A DNA stretch of 64,000 bases from Planctomycetota bacterium (GTDB lineage: Bacteria > Planctomycetota > SZUA-567 > H5-PLA8): contig JAOSKN010000002.1 in assembly GCA_027493525.1 (NCBI GenBank), positions 538,288 to 602,287 on the forward strand. The letters are read 5' to 3'. Shown here one piece after another: positions 15,960 through 24,812 of the stretch. Position numbers and translations under genes: made by a program. Numbering within the stretch: position 1 is the first letter of the stretch; each line of letters begins with the position of its first letter. A model generated the notes under the pieces. That model had not been told where the DNA came from, did no database searches, and was given only the letters and a program-made list of their open reading frames with translations.

Positions 15960-17876
15960 TTAACGGTGGATCGGGAGGTAGCGGTAGTAGACCTCCAGGC
16001 AGAGCGCGCCGAGGGCGGTGGACTGGACGCGCCCGCCGTAGATGTAGCCCGTCGGCTCGGTGAAGTAGGGATCCCAGGAGCCGTCGAAGTCGCCGTCCTT
16101 GCGCTGGGTGGGCAGCAGGGCGGTCTTCATTTTTTCGTTCCACAGGTTCCAGTGCTCGCCGCCCTTCTGGAAGCAGACGAGCGTGCCGTAGTACCAGTAG
16201 TACAGGTTGAAGCGGTCGGCGTTGGGGGTGGGCAGGTTCTCGTCCTTCTTCATCAGGTTGCAGGGCCCGGCGATACCGGGGCTGTCCATCTTCTCGCCGC
16301 CGATCATCATGCGGGTCAGCGCGGCGGCGGCGGTCATGGCCATGTTCTTGCGACCGTTGGGGGCGTCGAGGGTGCCGCGGTAGGTCATCATGCCGCCATC
16401 CCAGTACTCGGCGTCGCCCTGGGGCGCGCCGTTGAGGTCCTGGCCGGCGTTGATCCACTTCATGGCGCCTTCGAAGGCGGCGGGATCGATGTGCAGGCCG
16501 GCGACCTTGGCGGACTTGAGGGCCATGATGTTCCAGCCGGTGATCGAGGTGTCGCAGGTGCGCTGGCCGGGCGCGTAGTCCCACGCCGCGTAACTGCTTT
16601 CGTCGAGCTTGATCTGGCCCTTCACGACGCCGTCGGTGGCGCGCTGGGCGGCCTCCTTGACCTTGGGGTTGCGGCCCATCGCGGCGGCCTCGGCGAGAGC
16701 GAGGGCGGCGACGCCCTGCGTGTAGTTGCTGCCGTGGTTGACGAGCCAGCGGCCCTCGCCGACCTTCTTCTCCTGCTCTTCGAGGGTCTTGACCAGCCAT
16801 TCGGTGCCGCGGCGGACGTGGTCCTTGTACTTGCCGACGCGCTCGGTGTGACCGGCGCCGAGGAACGCGAGGAGCGCGAAGCCGGTGACGGCGACATCGC
16901 CATTGAGCCCCTCGACGCGCGCGTCGGCCTTGCCTTCGTGCTTCATGGCGTTCCAGCTTCCGTCCTGCTCCTGGTGCCGGGCGAGCCACTCCAGGGCCTT
17001 GTCGACGGCCGATTCGGTGGCCTTGCCGCCGCCGCCCATCATGGCGCGGCGCAGGCGCCCGCCGGCGCCGTTGGGCCGCCCGAACGCGCCGCCGCCGCCG
17101 CCGCCCAGACCGATGGCCGCCACGGAGCCGGTGCCGCCGAGGAACACATCGCTCATACCGTCCTCGCCGCGCGTGTCGGCCGCGTCGCTCTCGTTGGCCG
17201 TCTCGACGTGCTCGGCGATCTCGATCTCCTCATGCACGACGACGGGCTGCTCGACGACGACCTCGCTCGTGTCCGTCGGGACGATCTGCTTGAAGACGTC
17301 GCGCGGCTTCTGCTCGACCTCGGGCGGCGGCTCCTGGCGGCGTTCCAGGTCGGTGACGATGACGAGGTTGTCTTCCTGGGCGCGCAGGAGGGCCATGCCG
17401 ACGAGGGTCAGCAGGAGCAGCAGCAGGGCGTGGAAGGCGCCGGAGATCATCCACCAAGGCGCGGCGCCGAAGCGCTGGCCGATGGTGTCCAGGAACCCAT
17501 TAGGCGCGGGCGCAAAGAGTTCCTCGTCCTCCTCCGTCACCTCGCCGTACTCGCCGGTGATCGGCGCGGGCGTGCGCGGGAGCGCCTTGGGGTTCGGGAG
17601 CGGCACGGCGTCGGGCGTGTTCTTCAGCTTCGCCTCGGCGCGCTGCACGAAGCCTTCGTTGAGCGGACCGGCGCCGATGGTGTTGTTCATCAGCTTGAAC
17701 ATGCGCTTGTGTTCCTGCAGCGCCTTCTGGCAGCGCGGGCAGGCGGCGAGGTGTTCTTCGAGGAGCCGGGCCTCCTTGACGCGGAGGTCGCCTTCGAGGT
17801 AGTCGCGGAATTCCTCCTGCGCCGACTGGCAGTCGAAGCCGCTGGCGCGCAGGTTGATCTGGCCGGTGGTGCTCAT
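15960..17876 (-). CDS. Zinc-finger anti-sigma domain fused through a TM helix to a terpene-cyclase-like toroid
   Basis: 638 residues. The N-terminus is a zinc-binding anti-sigma (ZAS) domain: C16, then H42-x3-C46-x2-C49 (EEHLAACPRCQKAL). After a disordered linker comes one transmembrane helix at about 145-165 (ISGAFHALLLLLLTLVGMAL), an acidic/Val-rich stretch and a glycine-rich spacer (GLGGGGGGAFG). From about residue 290 the extracytoplasmic part is a toroid with QW-like repeats (HQEQDGSWN, QRKDGDFDGSW), ending YYRYLPIHR. The start codon lies 1 bp after the stop of an ECF sigma gene, so it presumably holds that sigma factor at the membrane. No DxDD catalytic motif is seen. Confidence 0.88.
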   Translation of the reverse strand: MSTTGQINLRASGFDCQSAQEEFRDYLEGDLRVKEARLLEEHLAACPRCQKALQEHKRMFKLMNNTIGAGPLNEGFVQRAEAKLKNTPDAVPLPNPKALPRTPAPITGEYGEVTEEDEELFAPAPNGFLDTIGQRFGAAPWWMISGAFHALLLLLLTLVGMALLRAQEDNLVIVTDLERRQEPPPEVEQKPRDVFKQIVPTDTSEVVVEQPVVVHEEIEIAEHVETANESDAADTRGEDGMSDVFLGGTGSVAAIGLGGGGGGAFGRPNGAGGRLRRAMMGGGGKATESAVDKALEWLARHQEQDGSWNAMKHEGKADARVEGLNGDVAVTGFALLAFLGAGHTERVGKYKDHVRRGTEWLVKTLEEQEKKVGEGRWLVNHGSNYTQGVAALALAEAAAMGRNPKVKEAAQRATDGVVKGQIKLDESSYAAWDYAPGQRTCDTSITGWNIMALKSAKVAGLHIDPAAFEGAMKWINAGQDLNGAPQGDAEYWDGGMMTYRGTLDAPNGRKNMAMTAAAALTRMMIGGEKMDSPGIAGPCNLMKKDENLPTPNADRFNLYYWYYGTLVCFQKGGEHWNLWNEKMKTALLPTQRKDGDFDGSWDPYFTEPTGYIYGGRVQSTALGALCLEVYYRYLPIHR

Positions 17877-17877
17877 G

Positions 17878-18468
17878 TCAGGCGTCCTCCTCGGACCACA
17901 AGCGGTGGAGGGCCTTCACGAGGATGCGGTCGGCGCGCGCAAGGCGGCTCTTGACCGTGCCCTCGGGGATCCCCAGCCGTGCGGCGATTTCGGGGTTCTT
18001 CAACCGTTCCCAGTAGCGGAGCACCACGATCTCGCGGAACGGCTCGGGCAGCGAATCGACGGCGCGCGCGACCTTGTCCATGGTCTGCCGCCGCCCCGCC
18101 GCTTCGAGTTTCGTGCCGGTGGGGGTCGTGGCCGGGGCCGGAAGCTGCGCGTCGAGCTGCCCGCGCGTCTGGAGCCGTTCGACTCGCCGGCGGCGCAGCA
18201 TCAGAAGCGCGTTGTTGCGATTGATGCTGCGCAGCCAGCCCCCCAGCTTCAGGGGGTCCTGCAACTGGCCCAGGTTGCGGAAGGCGATGCACAGGGAGTC
18301 CTGCGCCACGTCTTCGGCGTCCGGCCGGTTGCCGAGGATGCCGACGGCCTGATTCACCAGGTCCGCGCGGAAGCGCTCCACCAACTGCCAGAAATGATCG
18401 TGGGGCACGCCGCCCGGGTCGTGCCGCATGGCGACGAGCGCTTCAATCATCATCGCCGTCGTGGGCAT
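17878..18468 (-). CDS. ECF-type RNA polymerase sigma factor
   Basis: 196 residues. Region 2 spans about 28-95 (ERFRADLVNQAVGILGNRPD, AEDVAQDSLCIAFRNLGQL, KLGGWLRSINRNNALLMLRR) and region 4 about 130-185 (LPEPFREIVVLRYWERLKNP, then IPEGTVKSRLARADRILV). It forms a two-gene unit with the downstream anti-sigma/toroid fusion. The 162-bp upstream gap shows no clear sigma-70 promoter to me, so self-activation is possible but unproven. Confidence 0.93.
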   Translation of the reverse strand: MPTTAMMIEALVAMRHDPGGVPHDHFWQLVERFRADLVNQAVGILGNRPDAEDVAQDSLCIAFRNLGQLQDPLKLGGWLRSINRNNALLMLRRRRVERLQTRGQLDAQLPAPATTPTGTKLEAAGRRQTMDKVARAVDSLPEPFREIVVLRYWERLKNPEIAARLGIPEGTVKSRLARADRILVKALHRLWSEEDA

Positions 18469-18630
18469 GCGGCACTCCTGGTCTTCCGGTCCCGTTCCAC
18501 CAAGAGGATTCGGCGAAGGGACGCCGGTTCCCGAAAAAATCAGGATTAGTCTAAAAGCACGAAGTGCAGGAATAAAGGCAGGAGTGAATGGTTTACATAA
18601 GGCTTTATTTATAATGAAGTTGCAATCTAA

Positions 18631-21600
18631 CTATCGAATCCGGAGCTTCGCGTTTCGAATCTCCGTATCGGCCTTGCTCCCGCTGTAAATGATAAACCCG
18701 ACGGACTCCGGCGGAACATTCTTCTCGTCCAGCAAGACCGTCTTTTCGTTCAGGAACACCTTGAGGTTGCTGCCGAAGCTCACGATATGCAGGCGCTGCC
18801 ACTGAGAACCGGTCACGGCGACCTTTTTGGCGAGCACACCGCTGGTCTTTCCCGAGTTGCGGTTCATCAGGTCCACGAAGATGGCATCCTTCTCGAGGAC
18901 CAGGCGGTAAAACTCCTTCCTGTTGGCGCGCATGTTGATTTTGAGCTGGTCGTTGGAGGGCGCGCGCATGTCCAGGATCAGTTCGAAGGCCGGCACATGC
19001 AGCCCCTTGATCGAGAGGTAGCCGCTGCCCTTGAGCATGTCGCCGTGGACAGCCCAGGTGCTCGAGGCGTCGTCGCGCTCCCATCTCGCGGCATCGTCCT
19101 TGTTGAAGACGTCGTGCAACTGCCCGTTGGAGAGCTGGCGCAGGAAGGCCTCGTGCAGTTTGCGTTCCTCGGCGAGTTCCTCGATCCGCTTGATGTCGGG
19201 GGTTCCGAGGATCGAAAAGTTGCGCAGGCGCACGTTATGCGGGCTGCCCAGGGTCACGTGGCCTCTGCCGCTGGCTTTGGGATCGTTGAACGCCAAGGCG
19301 GGCTTGTCGTCGATGACGACCGATCCTTTTCTGTCTTCGGCTTCCCAGATCAGCTTGATCTGGTGCCAGGTGTCCGGGGTGATGACCCGGTCGCTGCGCG
19401 CCAGCGGGCGTTCCCAGCCGTTGGAAATATCTCGGCGCCAGATGCCGGACCATTTGTTCTCGCCGGAGCCGAACTCGCCAATGTAGTCGTAAAAGCGCAG
19501 GGCGTATCGATCGACGATCGACGAATCGTTGCAGATCTCGAAGCGGAATTTGGCGTCGCCCACCCAGGGGACGTCGTGCCTCAGCGTGGTGGCAAAGATC
19601 TTCATTTCGCCCTGCGCGAGTTCCGCGAAGTGCGGCGCGGCGTCCGAGAAGTCGAGGATCTGCGCGGGATCCCGGAAGTCGTAGGCGAGCTGCATGCGCC
19701 CGTCGGGCAGGAGCGTGGGCTTGACCCGCAAGGGCATGGCGCTGGAGGTAAGCAGGCGCAGGCCGAGTTGCCCAGCCGCCACGCGCTCGAAATAGCGCAC
19801 CCGCTCCTGTTCTTCCGTGGACAGCGCCTTGCGGGCATTGGGCTCCAGGCGCGCCATGGCGTCGTACAACTCCTGCCATTTGCGCTGCTGTTCGAGGGCT
19901 TCCCATTCGCTCAGCGCGGCGGCGGCGGGTGGACGTTCCCGGACGGGATCGAAAAACAGGGCCGAACAGACCGCGTTGTGCCCCGATTCGCGTACGAAGC
20001 GCAGCAGCACGGCCCCCTTGACCTCCCAGGTCAGGTAGGAGCCTTTCACGAAACTGCTCTTGCCCAGGACCTGGGTATCGAGAGCCTTCCGGGTTCCCGG
20101 ATCGCAGACGACGACCTGCTGCCCGCGTTCGAGCCCCGCGGCATCCAGGCAGTAGACGGAGAGCAGACGCGGCTGATCGTCCTTGAAGGTAATCAGGTAG
20201 GAGAATTCGGTACGGTCGAAGTCCAGCGTATAGAGCGGCTCCTCGCCGCCCTGGGGCTGCTGGAGCCAGTAGGAGAGGCTCTGTTGAGGGGAACGATATC
20301 CCGTGGCCCCGGTCTTCTTCACGCCGGAAACGTAGGAGGGCAGCTTGGCCAGATCCCATTCCCCAGAGGCGAAATGGCCGGGTTCCGCCGCCTTGCCCGC
20401 GTTCAGCAGATAGCCGTCCACGCCATACTTTTGGAGCCAGTTGCCGCCGGTTTCGTCGTCGCGGCGCACAAACCGCGCCGAGGCGGCGGTTGCCGCGGCT
20501 GCGTGTGCGGGAGGCTCGGCCTTTTCAGGCAGGCTGAAACGCACGGACTTCAGGACGATCGCCCTGCTCCTGGCGGCTTTCAGCCCCCAGGGAAACGCGA
20601 GGTTCAGGGAGCCATGCAGGCCCGCGACCTGGGCGTCGATCCGGAAGGGGACCTGCTTCGTCTCGCCCGCTTCCAGGGTCACGTCGCCGAGAGCGTGCCA
20701 TTCCGGATCGTCCTCGGCTTTGCAGCCCGCGGTCGCCTTGAACGAAAGCCTGGGCCGCAGCTCGAGCGTGTTCGCCTCGCGGTTATGAAGTTCCAGCCAG
20801 AGCGTCGCGCCTTCAGGCCAGTCCATGCCTTTTCCGGAGAGGAGCACAAAGGTCAGCGCGGGCGTGTCGGCGCCCGCCACGCCTCCGATTTCCTGGTAGG
20901 TGACGTAGTTGCCCAGCCGGACGGCATCGAAGGCGGCAGGCAGCCCAAAACGGTTGGCCTCCGGCCTGGCGCCGAAGGCGACGAGCAGCGCCTGGCCCTC
21001 GGGCAGTGGCATGTCTGGCGCGACCGGCGCGTCTGGCTGCTTGGCCGGCTCGGGGAGCGGTTTGCCCTGCGTGAGCGTGAAGTTATCGAGCGCCAGGAAG
21101 TCGTTCTCGTTGACCTCCGCGATTCGGACGCCCTTGATCTCCAGGTGGACGAGTTGCAGGCCGCCGGGCGTGGCTTCGAGCGCCTCGCCGTCCGCGCGCG
21201 GCGCCTCGTCCACCACGATTCGGGCGTGCGTCCAGGCGCGCTGCGGCAGATCGGGAACGGGGCAGGTGTAACGCGATTGCCGGCCATCCACCGAGCGGCA
21301 CATGAAGGCGACGTAGGCATCCTTCAGGTTGTCGACGTAGAGGTCGAATTCCACGACGGTCCCTTGGACGGTCTGTCCCACCCGGCGCCAGACGCCCACG
21401 CGCTGGTTGCCGCCGCGGATGGCGCGCAGGGCCTTGCGCCCGCCGATCGTCTCCAGGGAGACCTCGCCCGGATCGCCTTCGAACCCATCCAAGCCGGCTT
21501 CGAATTCTGCGCGCAGGACGACCTCGCCCGCGCCTGGTTCGTACGCGGGCTTCGGCGCGGCCTTAGGATCGGCGGCCTGCGTTACGGGCACGGGGTTTCG

Positions 21601-22296
21601 AGCCGCCGCTTCCCGTTCGTAGGCCTCGAGCAACTTCCGGGCCTCGTCGGATGCCTGGGTCTGCCCGAACTCGATCAGGTACATCCTCAGTTTGCCGATG
21701 CGCGCCGCATGGTCGTCCTCGGCCAGACCCTGAAACGCTTTTAACTCGTCGAAGGCGGCGCGCGCGCGGGCCTCTTTGTCGGGGTCGGGGTCGGGGCTTG
21801 GCGGCGGCGGTACGGCTTCGGCGGTATCACGCGCGGTCTTCTGGGCGGGCAGGGACGTTTCGAGGGTTTCGGGCCGCTCGGTTTTCCGGACGGTTTCGCG
21901 GACCGGATCGGGCGCTTTGGGAGGCGCGCTTCCGCCGCTTTGGAGCACCAGGAAACCGCCGATCAGCAGCAAGAGGCCGGCTGCGCCCGCGGCGAGGGCT
22001 GCGCCGGATGGCTGGGCCGGGCGCGCCCGCGAAGGCGCGGAGGCATGGACCGGCCGGCGCGCGGCGGGAGCAAGGTCGCTCTCGCTCGGCGTGCGGGAGG
22101 CCGGCCGGATCGAAGCCGACGAACGGCGCGTCGCGCGAGGCGCAGGGGCCACATGCGTCCCGGATGCCCGTTGCGGAGGCGCCTGCGGGCGGCATTTGGG
22201 GCAGAAGACTTTCTCGCCTTCCTGCGGCGCAACGCCGTCAGGCAGGTCCTTTTCGGAGACCCGCATTCCGCACGATTCGCAGTAAACGATGAGCAT
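18631..22296 (-). CDS. Large zinc-ribbon, single-TM protein with lectin-like extracytoplasmic domains
   Basis: 1221 residues. The N-terminus is a zinc ribbon (YCESCG and FCPKC, residues 5-35), then a basic Pro/Ala-rich stretch, one transmembrane helix near 97-117, and a Pro/Glu-rich spacer. The rest contains jelly-roll-like domains: about 225-370 (VVLRAEFEAGLDGFEGDPGE), a middle region with beta-rich sequence, and two DUF1080/concanavalin-like domains, at about 860-1060 (WHQIKLIWEAEDRKGSVVID) and 1085-1221 (FYRLVLEKDAIFVDL). Carbohydrate binding at the envelope is a guess from fold-like patterns. The 3' third is less G+C-rich than the 5' third. It may be an envelope sensor, given the cytoplasmic zinc ribbon. 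Confidence 0.7.
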   Translation of the reverse strand: MLIVYCESCGMRVSEKDLPDGVAPQEGEKVFCPKCRPQAPPQRASGTHVAPAPRATRRSSASIRPASRTPSESDLAPAARRPVHASAPSRARPAQPSGAALAAGAAGLLLLIGGFLVLQSGGSAPPKAPDPVRETVRKTERPETLETSLPAQKTARDTAEAVPPPPSPDPDPDKEARARAAFDELKAFQGLAEDDHAARIGKLRMYLIEFGQTQASDEARKLLEAYEREAAARNPVPVTQAADPKAAPKPAYEPGAGEVVLRAEFEAGLDGFEGDPGEVSLETIGGRKALRAIRGGNQRVGVWRRVGQTVQGTVVEFDLYVDNLKDAYVAFMCRSVDGRQSRYTCPVPDLPQRAWTHARIVVDEAPRADGEALEATPGGLQLVHLEIKGVRIAEVNENDFLALDNFTLTQGKPLPEPAKQPDAPVAPDMPLPEGQALLVAFGARPEANRFGLPAAFDAVRLGNYVTYQEIGGVAGADTPALTFVLLSGKGMDWPEGATLWLELHNREANTLELRPRLSFKATAGCKAEDDPEWHALGDVTLEAGETKQVPFRIDAQVAGLHGSLNLAFPWGLKAARSRAIVLKSVRFSLPEKAEPPAHAAAATAASARFVRRDDETGGNWLQKYGVDGYLLNAGKAAEPGHFASGEWDLAKLPSYVSGVKKTGATGYRSPQQSLSYWLQQPQGGEEPLYTLDFDRTEFSYLITFKDDQPRLLSVYCLDAAGLERGQQVVVCDPGTRKALDTQVLGKSSFVKGSYLTWEVKGAVLLRFVRESGHNAVCSALFFDPVRERPPAAAALSEWEALEQQRKWQELYDAMARLEPNARKALSTEEQERVRYFERVAAGQLGLRLLTSSAMPLRVKPTLLPDGRMQLAYDFRDPAQILDFSDAAPHFAELAQGEMKIFATTLRHDVPWVGDAKFRFEICNDSSIVDRYALRFYDYIGEFGSGENKWSGIWRRDISNGWERPLARSDRVITPDTWHQIKLIWEAEDRKGSVVIDDKPALAFNDPKASGRGHVTLGSPHNVRLRNFSILGTPDIKRIEELAEERKLHEAFLRQLSNGQLHDVFNKDDAARWERDDASSTWAVHGDMLKGSGYLSIKGLHVPAFELILDMRAPSNDQLKINMRANRKEFYRLVLEKDAIFVDLMNRNSGKTSGVLAKKVAVTGSQWQRLHIVSFGSNLKVFLNEKTVLLDEKNVPPESVGFIIYSGSKADTEIRNAKLRIR

Positions 22297-22404
22297 GCCG
22301 GATCCATCGAGCCGCGGTTCCTGTACTTATACTATGGCAAGACGCGGATGGTGTTGAAGTTCGCGCAGGATGAGCGCAAAAATTCTGCACATGTGAAGGC
22401 GGTG

Positions 22405-23406
22405 CTACAATCGCTTCATGGTCGCGACGATCCGATCGGCCACGCGAAGCGCGCGAAGCCCGGCCGGGCCGTCCACCAGCGGCGCCTTGCGCTCGCGCAC
22501 GCAAGCCAGGAAGGATTCCAGTTCGGCCTCCAGGCCCTGGGTCTTATCGCCCTTCAGCGCGACGCGCTTGACGAGCTTCTCAAGCTGGAACGCGAGCGCC
22601 GCCGTGCCCAGGATCGACGCGGAGAACTTGGACGGGTCGATCTCGCCCTTCTTCAGCGCTTCCGACTTCTCGATGTAGACGCCCTCGTTCCCGAGCAGGT
22701 CGAGGGAGAGGTAGCCGTCGTCCTGGAAGATGCGCCACTTGCGCTCCTTCTTGAGGGATACGCGCGAGGCGGTCACGTTGGCGACGCAGCCGCCGGGGAA
22801 TTCGAGCCGCGCGCTGGCGATGTCCTCGCTGGGCGAGAAGACCGGCGCGCCGGCGGCGCGGATCTCGGCGGGCTCCTCGCCGGCCAGCATCACGGCCAGG
22901 TCGATGTCGTGGATCATCAGGTCCAGCGTGACGCCGACGTCGGTGGAGCGAAACGGGTAGGGGGAGATGCGCGCGGCCTCGATGAAGCGCGGGCGGCGGA
23001 AGTACGGCGCGGCGGCGCGGACGATCGGGTTGAAGCGCTCGACGTGCCCGACCTGCAGGAGCGCGCCGTGCTTCGCGGCCAGTGCGCAGAGTTCCTCGGC
23101 CTCCGCGACCGTCCGGGCCAGCGGTTTCTCGATCAGGCACGGCACGCCCCGCTCGAGGAAATACCCGCCCACGGCGCGGTGGTGCGTGGTCGGGACGACG
23201 ATCGAGACCGCGTCCACCCGGCCGTCCAGCTCGCGGTAGTCGGCGTAGAGCGGGACCTTGAGCTTGCGCGCCTGCGCCTCCGCACCCGGCGCCATGTCGC
23301 AGACCGCGGCCAGTTCCAGGCCCAGGTCCTTGCGCCTGGCGAGGCGGGCGTAGATCTCGGCGTGGATCTTGCCGAGGTGTCCGAGTCCGACGACGGCGAC
23401 GCGCAA
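22405..23406 (-). CDS. Gfo/Idh/MocA family oxidoreductase (possible UDP-sugar 3-dehydrogenase)
   Basis: About 333 residues. The Rossmann motif VAVVGLGHLGKIHAEIY begins three residues after a TTG at 23406, which I take as the start; the GTG at 23463 would add 19 residues translated from heptad repeat sequence. The catalytic-site lysine is in CLIEKPLART and the second domain has TLDLMIHDIDLAVML. It lies four genes from lpxA on the same strand; in some bacteria a Gfo/Idh enzyme (GnnA) next to lpxA makes the 3-keto precursor of diamino-sugar lipid A. No GnnB transaminase is present, so that role is speculative. Confidence 0.82.
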   Translation of the reverse strand: MRVAVVGLGHLGKIHAEIYARLARRKDLGLELAAVCDMAPGAEAQARKLKVPLYADYRELDGRVDAVSIVVPTTHHRAVGGYFLERGVPCLIEKPLARTVAEAEELCALAAKHGALLQVGHVERFNPIVRAAAPYFRRPRFIEAARISPYPFRSTDVGVTLDLMIHDIDLAVMLAGEEPAEIRAAGAPVFSPSEDIASARLEFPGGCVANVTASRVSLKKERKWRIFQDDGYLSLDLLGNEGVYIEKSEALKKGEIDPSKFSASILGTAALAFQLEKLVKRVALKGDKTQGLEAELESFLACVRERKAPLVDGPAGLRALRVADRIVATMKRL

Positions 23407-23427
23407 GAGAGGCCCCCGGGGCGGTGG

Positions 23428-23509
23428 TCTGCGATCTGTAGCCTGTAATCTGTACCGGCTCACTCAAGCTTGGCACGAGCTCAGATTGCAGACCACAGAT
23501 CACGGACCT
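23428..23509. repeat. Inverted pair of period-7 arrays (CAGATTR type) with 26-bp spacer
   Basis: The left array (23428-23455) has four heptads reading TCTGCGA, TCTGTAG, CCTGTAA and TCTGTAC. The right array (23482-23509) reads CAGATTG, CAGACCA, CAGATCA and CGGACCT. The reverse complement of the left matches the right at roughly 22 of 28 positions, so the two form an imperfect inverted repeat around a short spacer. The right arm abuts the stop codon of the DinB-like gene at 23510. Confidence 0.85.
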
Positions 23510-23989
23510 TCACAGTTTGCCCGCCTCCAGCAGTCGCGCCAGCAGCGCCAACTGCCCGAGGTGGTAATGGCCGTGCGTGACCTGATGCGAGATGGCGTGC
23601 GCGGCGGTGGGCAGCCAGCGCCGCTCGATCACCGCGGGCTTGCCCAAGTCCACGGCGGACATTTCGTTGAGCACGCGCAGGACCTCCGCGTGCACGCGCT
23701 CGAACTCGTCCTTCACTTCCTTGAACGGCGGATACTGGGCCGCCTCGAGTTTCTCGCTGGTGAAGTCGAAGAGCGAGTCCCAGTCTTTCCGGCGCACGGA
23801 GGTCCCGCGGGGGACCTCGACGACCAGGTAATCCTCGGCCCAGGCCAGATGGCCGGCGAGCCAGAGCGCGTGGTTGACGTTGGGCGCGGGCCGGCGCAGC
23901 GCGGTCTCGGCGTCGAAGCGCGCGAGCAGCTCGCGCGAGTTGCGCCCGATGACCTCCACTTCGGCGCGGAAATAAGAGAGGACGTCCAT
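23510..23989 (-). CDS. DinB-like four-helix metalloenzyme-fold protein
   Basis: 159 residues, typical length for the DinB/YfiT superfamily. The putative metal ligands are H47 (NHALWLAGHLAWAED) and the C-terminal cluster HAISHQVTHGHYHLGQL (H135, H139, H143). Members include thiol-dependent S-transferases and many uncharacterised four-helix-bundle proteins. Its function here is unknown. The gene starts 11 bp downstream of the cyclophilin gene stop on the same strand. Confidence 0.85.
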   Translation of the reverse strand: MDVLSYFRAEVEVIGRNSRELLARFDAETALRRPAPNVNHALWLAGHLAWAEDYLVVEVPRGTSVRRKDWDSLFDFTSEKLEAAQYPPFKEVKDEFERVHAEVLRVLNEMSAVDLGKPAVIERRWLPTAAHAISHQVTHGHYHLGQLALLARLLEAGKL

Positions 23990-24000
23990 GGCGCGCGCGG

Positions 24001-24810
24001 CTACTCCGTTTTCCGGCTCTCCGGGTCTGCGGTCTTCTCCGTCTTGGCCTCGTCCTTGGGGGCCTCGGTCTTGCCCGCCTCGCCGGTCTTCGTGGCGCTG
24101 TCGTCCTTGGCGGTCTTGCCGGTCTTCCCGGTCTTGGCCGGTTCCTCGGTCTTGCGCTCGGGCGCGGGCAGCTTCGTATAGACCCGGTACGGATGGTCGC
24201 GTTTGGAGACGATCGCGATATCGATGATCTTCGGGGGGTCCTCGGGCTTGTCGCCGGAGGTCTTTGTTGCGGCGAGTTTCTCGAGCGTATCGAAGCCATC
24301 CGTCACCTTGCCGAAGACGGTGTGCTTGCCATCGAGGTGCGCGTTGCCGCCTTCCTTTTTGTTGATGTTGAAGAAGAACTGGCTGCCGTTGGTGTTGGGA
24401 CCCGAATTGGCCATGGCCAGCGTGCCATACTCGTTCTTGTACTGGTTCTCCATGACTTCGTCAGGGATGAAGTAGCTCGGCCCGCCCATGCCGGTGCCTT
24501 CGGGGTCGCCGCCCTGGATGCAGAAGTCCTTGAGGATGCGATGGAAGGTGAGGTTGTCGAAGAAGTTCTTTTCGGCCAGTTCGATGAAGTTGGCGACGGT
24601 GTTCGGCGCGGCGTCTTCGTACAGCTCGGCTTTGAGTTCGCCGGCGGTGGTCTTGATCAGGACCACGGGGTTGGGTTGCGGCCCCTTGGGGGTGTAGGGC
24701 AGTCCCGGCCCGTCGTGCTTGCCTTCGCCGCACCCCGCGACGAGGCACAACAAGACGGCCAGCGCCGCGCGGCCGGCAGGACCCTGGGGATACGTACGTC
24801 GGACGTTCAT
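24001..24810 (-). CDS. Peptidyl-prolyl cis-trans isomerase, cyclophilin lipoprotein
   Basis: 269 residues from the ATG at 24810. Residues 1-27 form a lipoprotein signal with lipobox LVAGC, so the enzyme should be anchored in the envelope. The cyclophilin fold is clear: TVANFIELAEKNFFDNLTFH, GGDPEGTGMGG, TLAMANSGPNTNGSQFFFNI and [14 protein letters not shown]. The C-terminal 55 residues are a low-complexity Lys/Thr/Glu tail of degenerate TGKTGKTA units. It assists folding of exported proteins. It is separated by 2 bp from a second cyclophilin gene. Confidence 0.92.
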   Translation of the reverse strand: MNVRRTYPQGPAGRAALAVLLCLVAGCGEGKHDGPGLPYTPKGPQPNPVVLIKTTAGELKAELYEDAAPNTVANFIELAEKNFFDNLTFHRILKDFCIQGGDPEGTGMGGPSYFIPDEVMENQYKNEYGTLAMANSGPNTNGSQFFFNINKKEGGNAHLDGKHTVFGKVTDGFDTLEKLAATKTSGDKPEDPPKIIDIAIVSKRDHPYRVYTKLPAPERKTEEPAKTGKTGKTAKDDSATKTGEAGKTEAPKDEAKTEKTADPESRKTE

Positions 24811-24812
24811 GC

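Noticed and set aside
14923..16989. Minus-strand open frame of 688 codons over the methyltransferase and toroid genes
   Set aside because: Arg/Pro/His-rich shadow frame; it crosses a terminator and repeat array, and the true genes on both strands are well supported.
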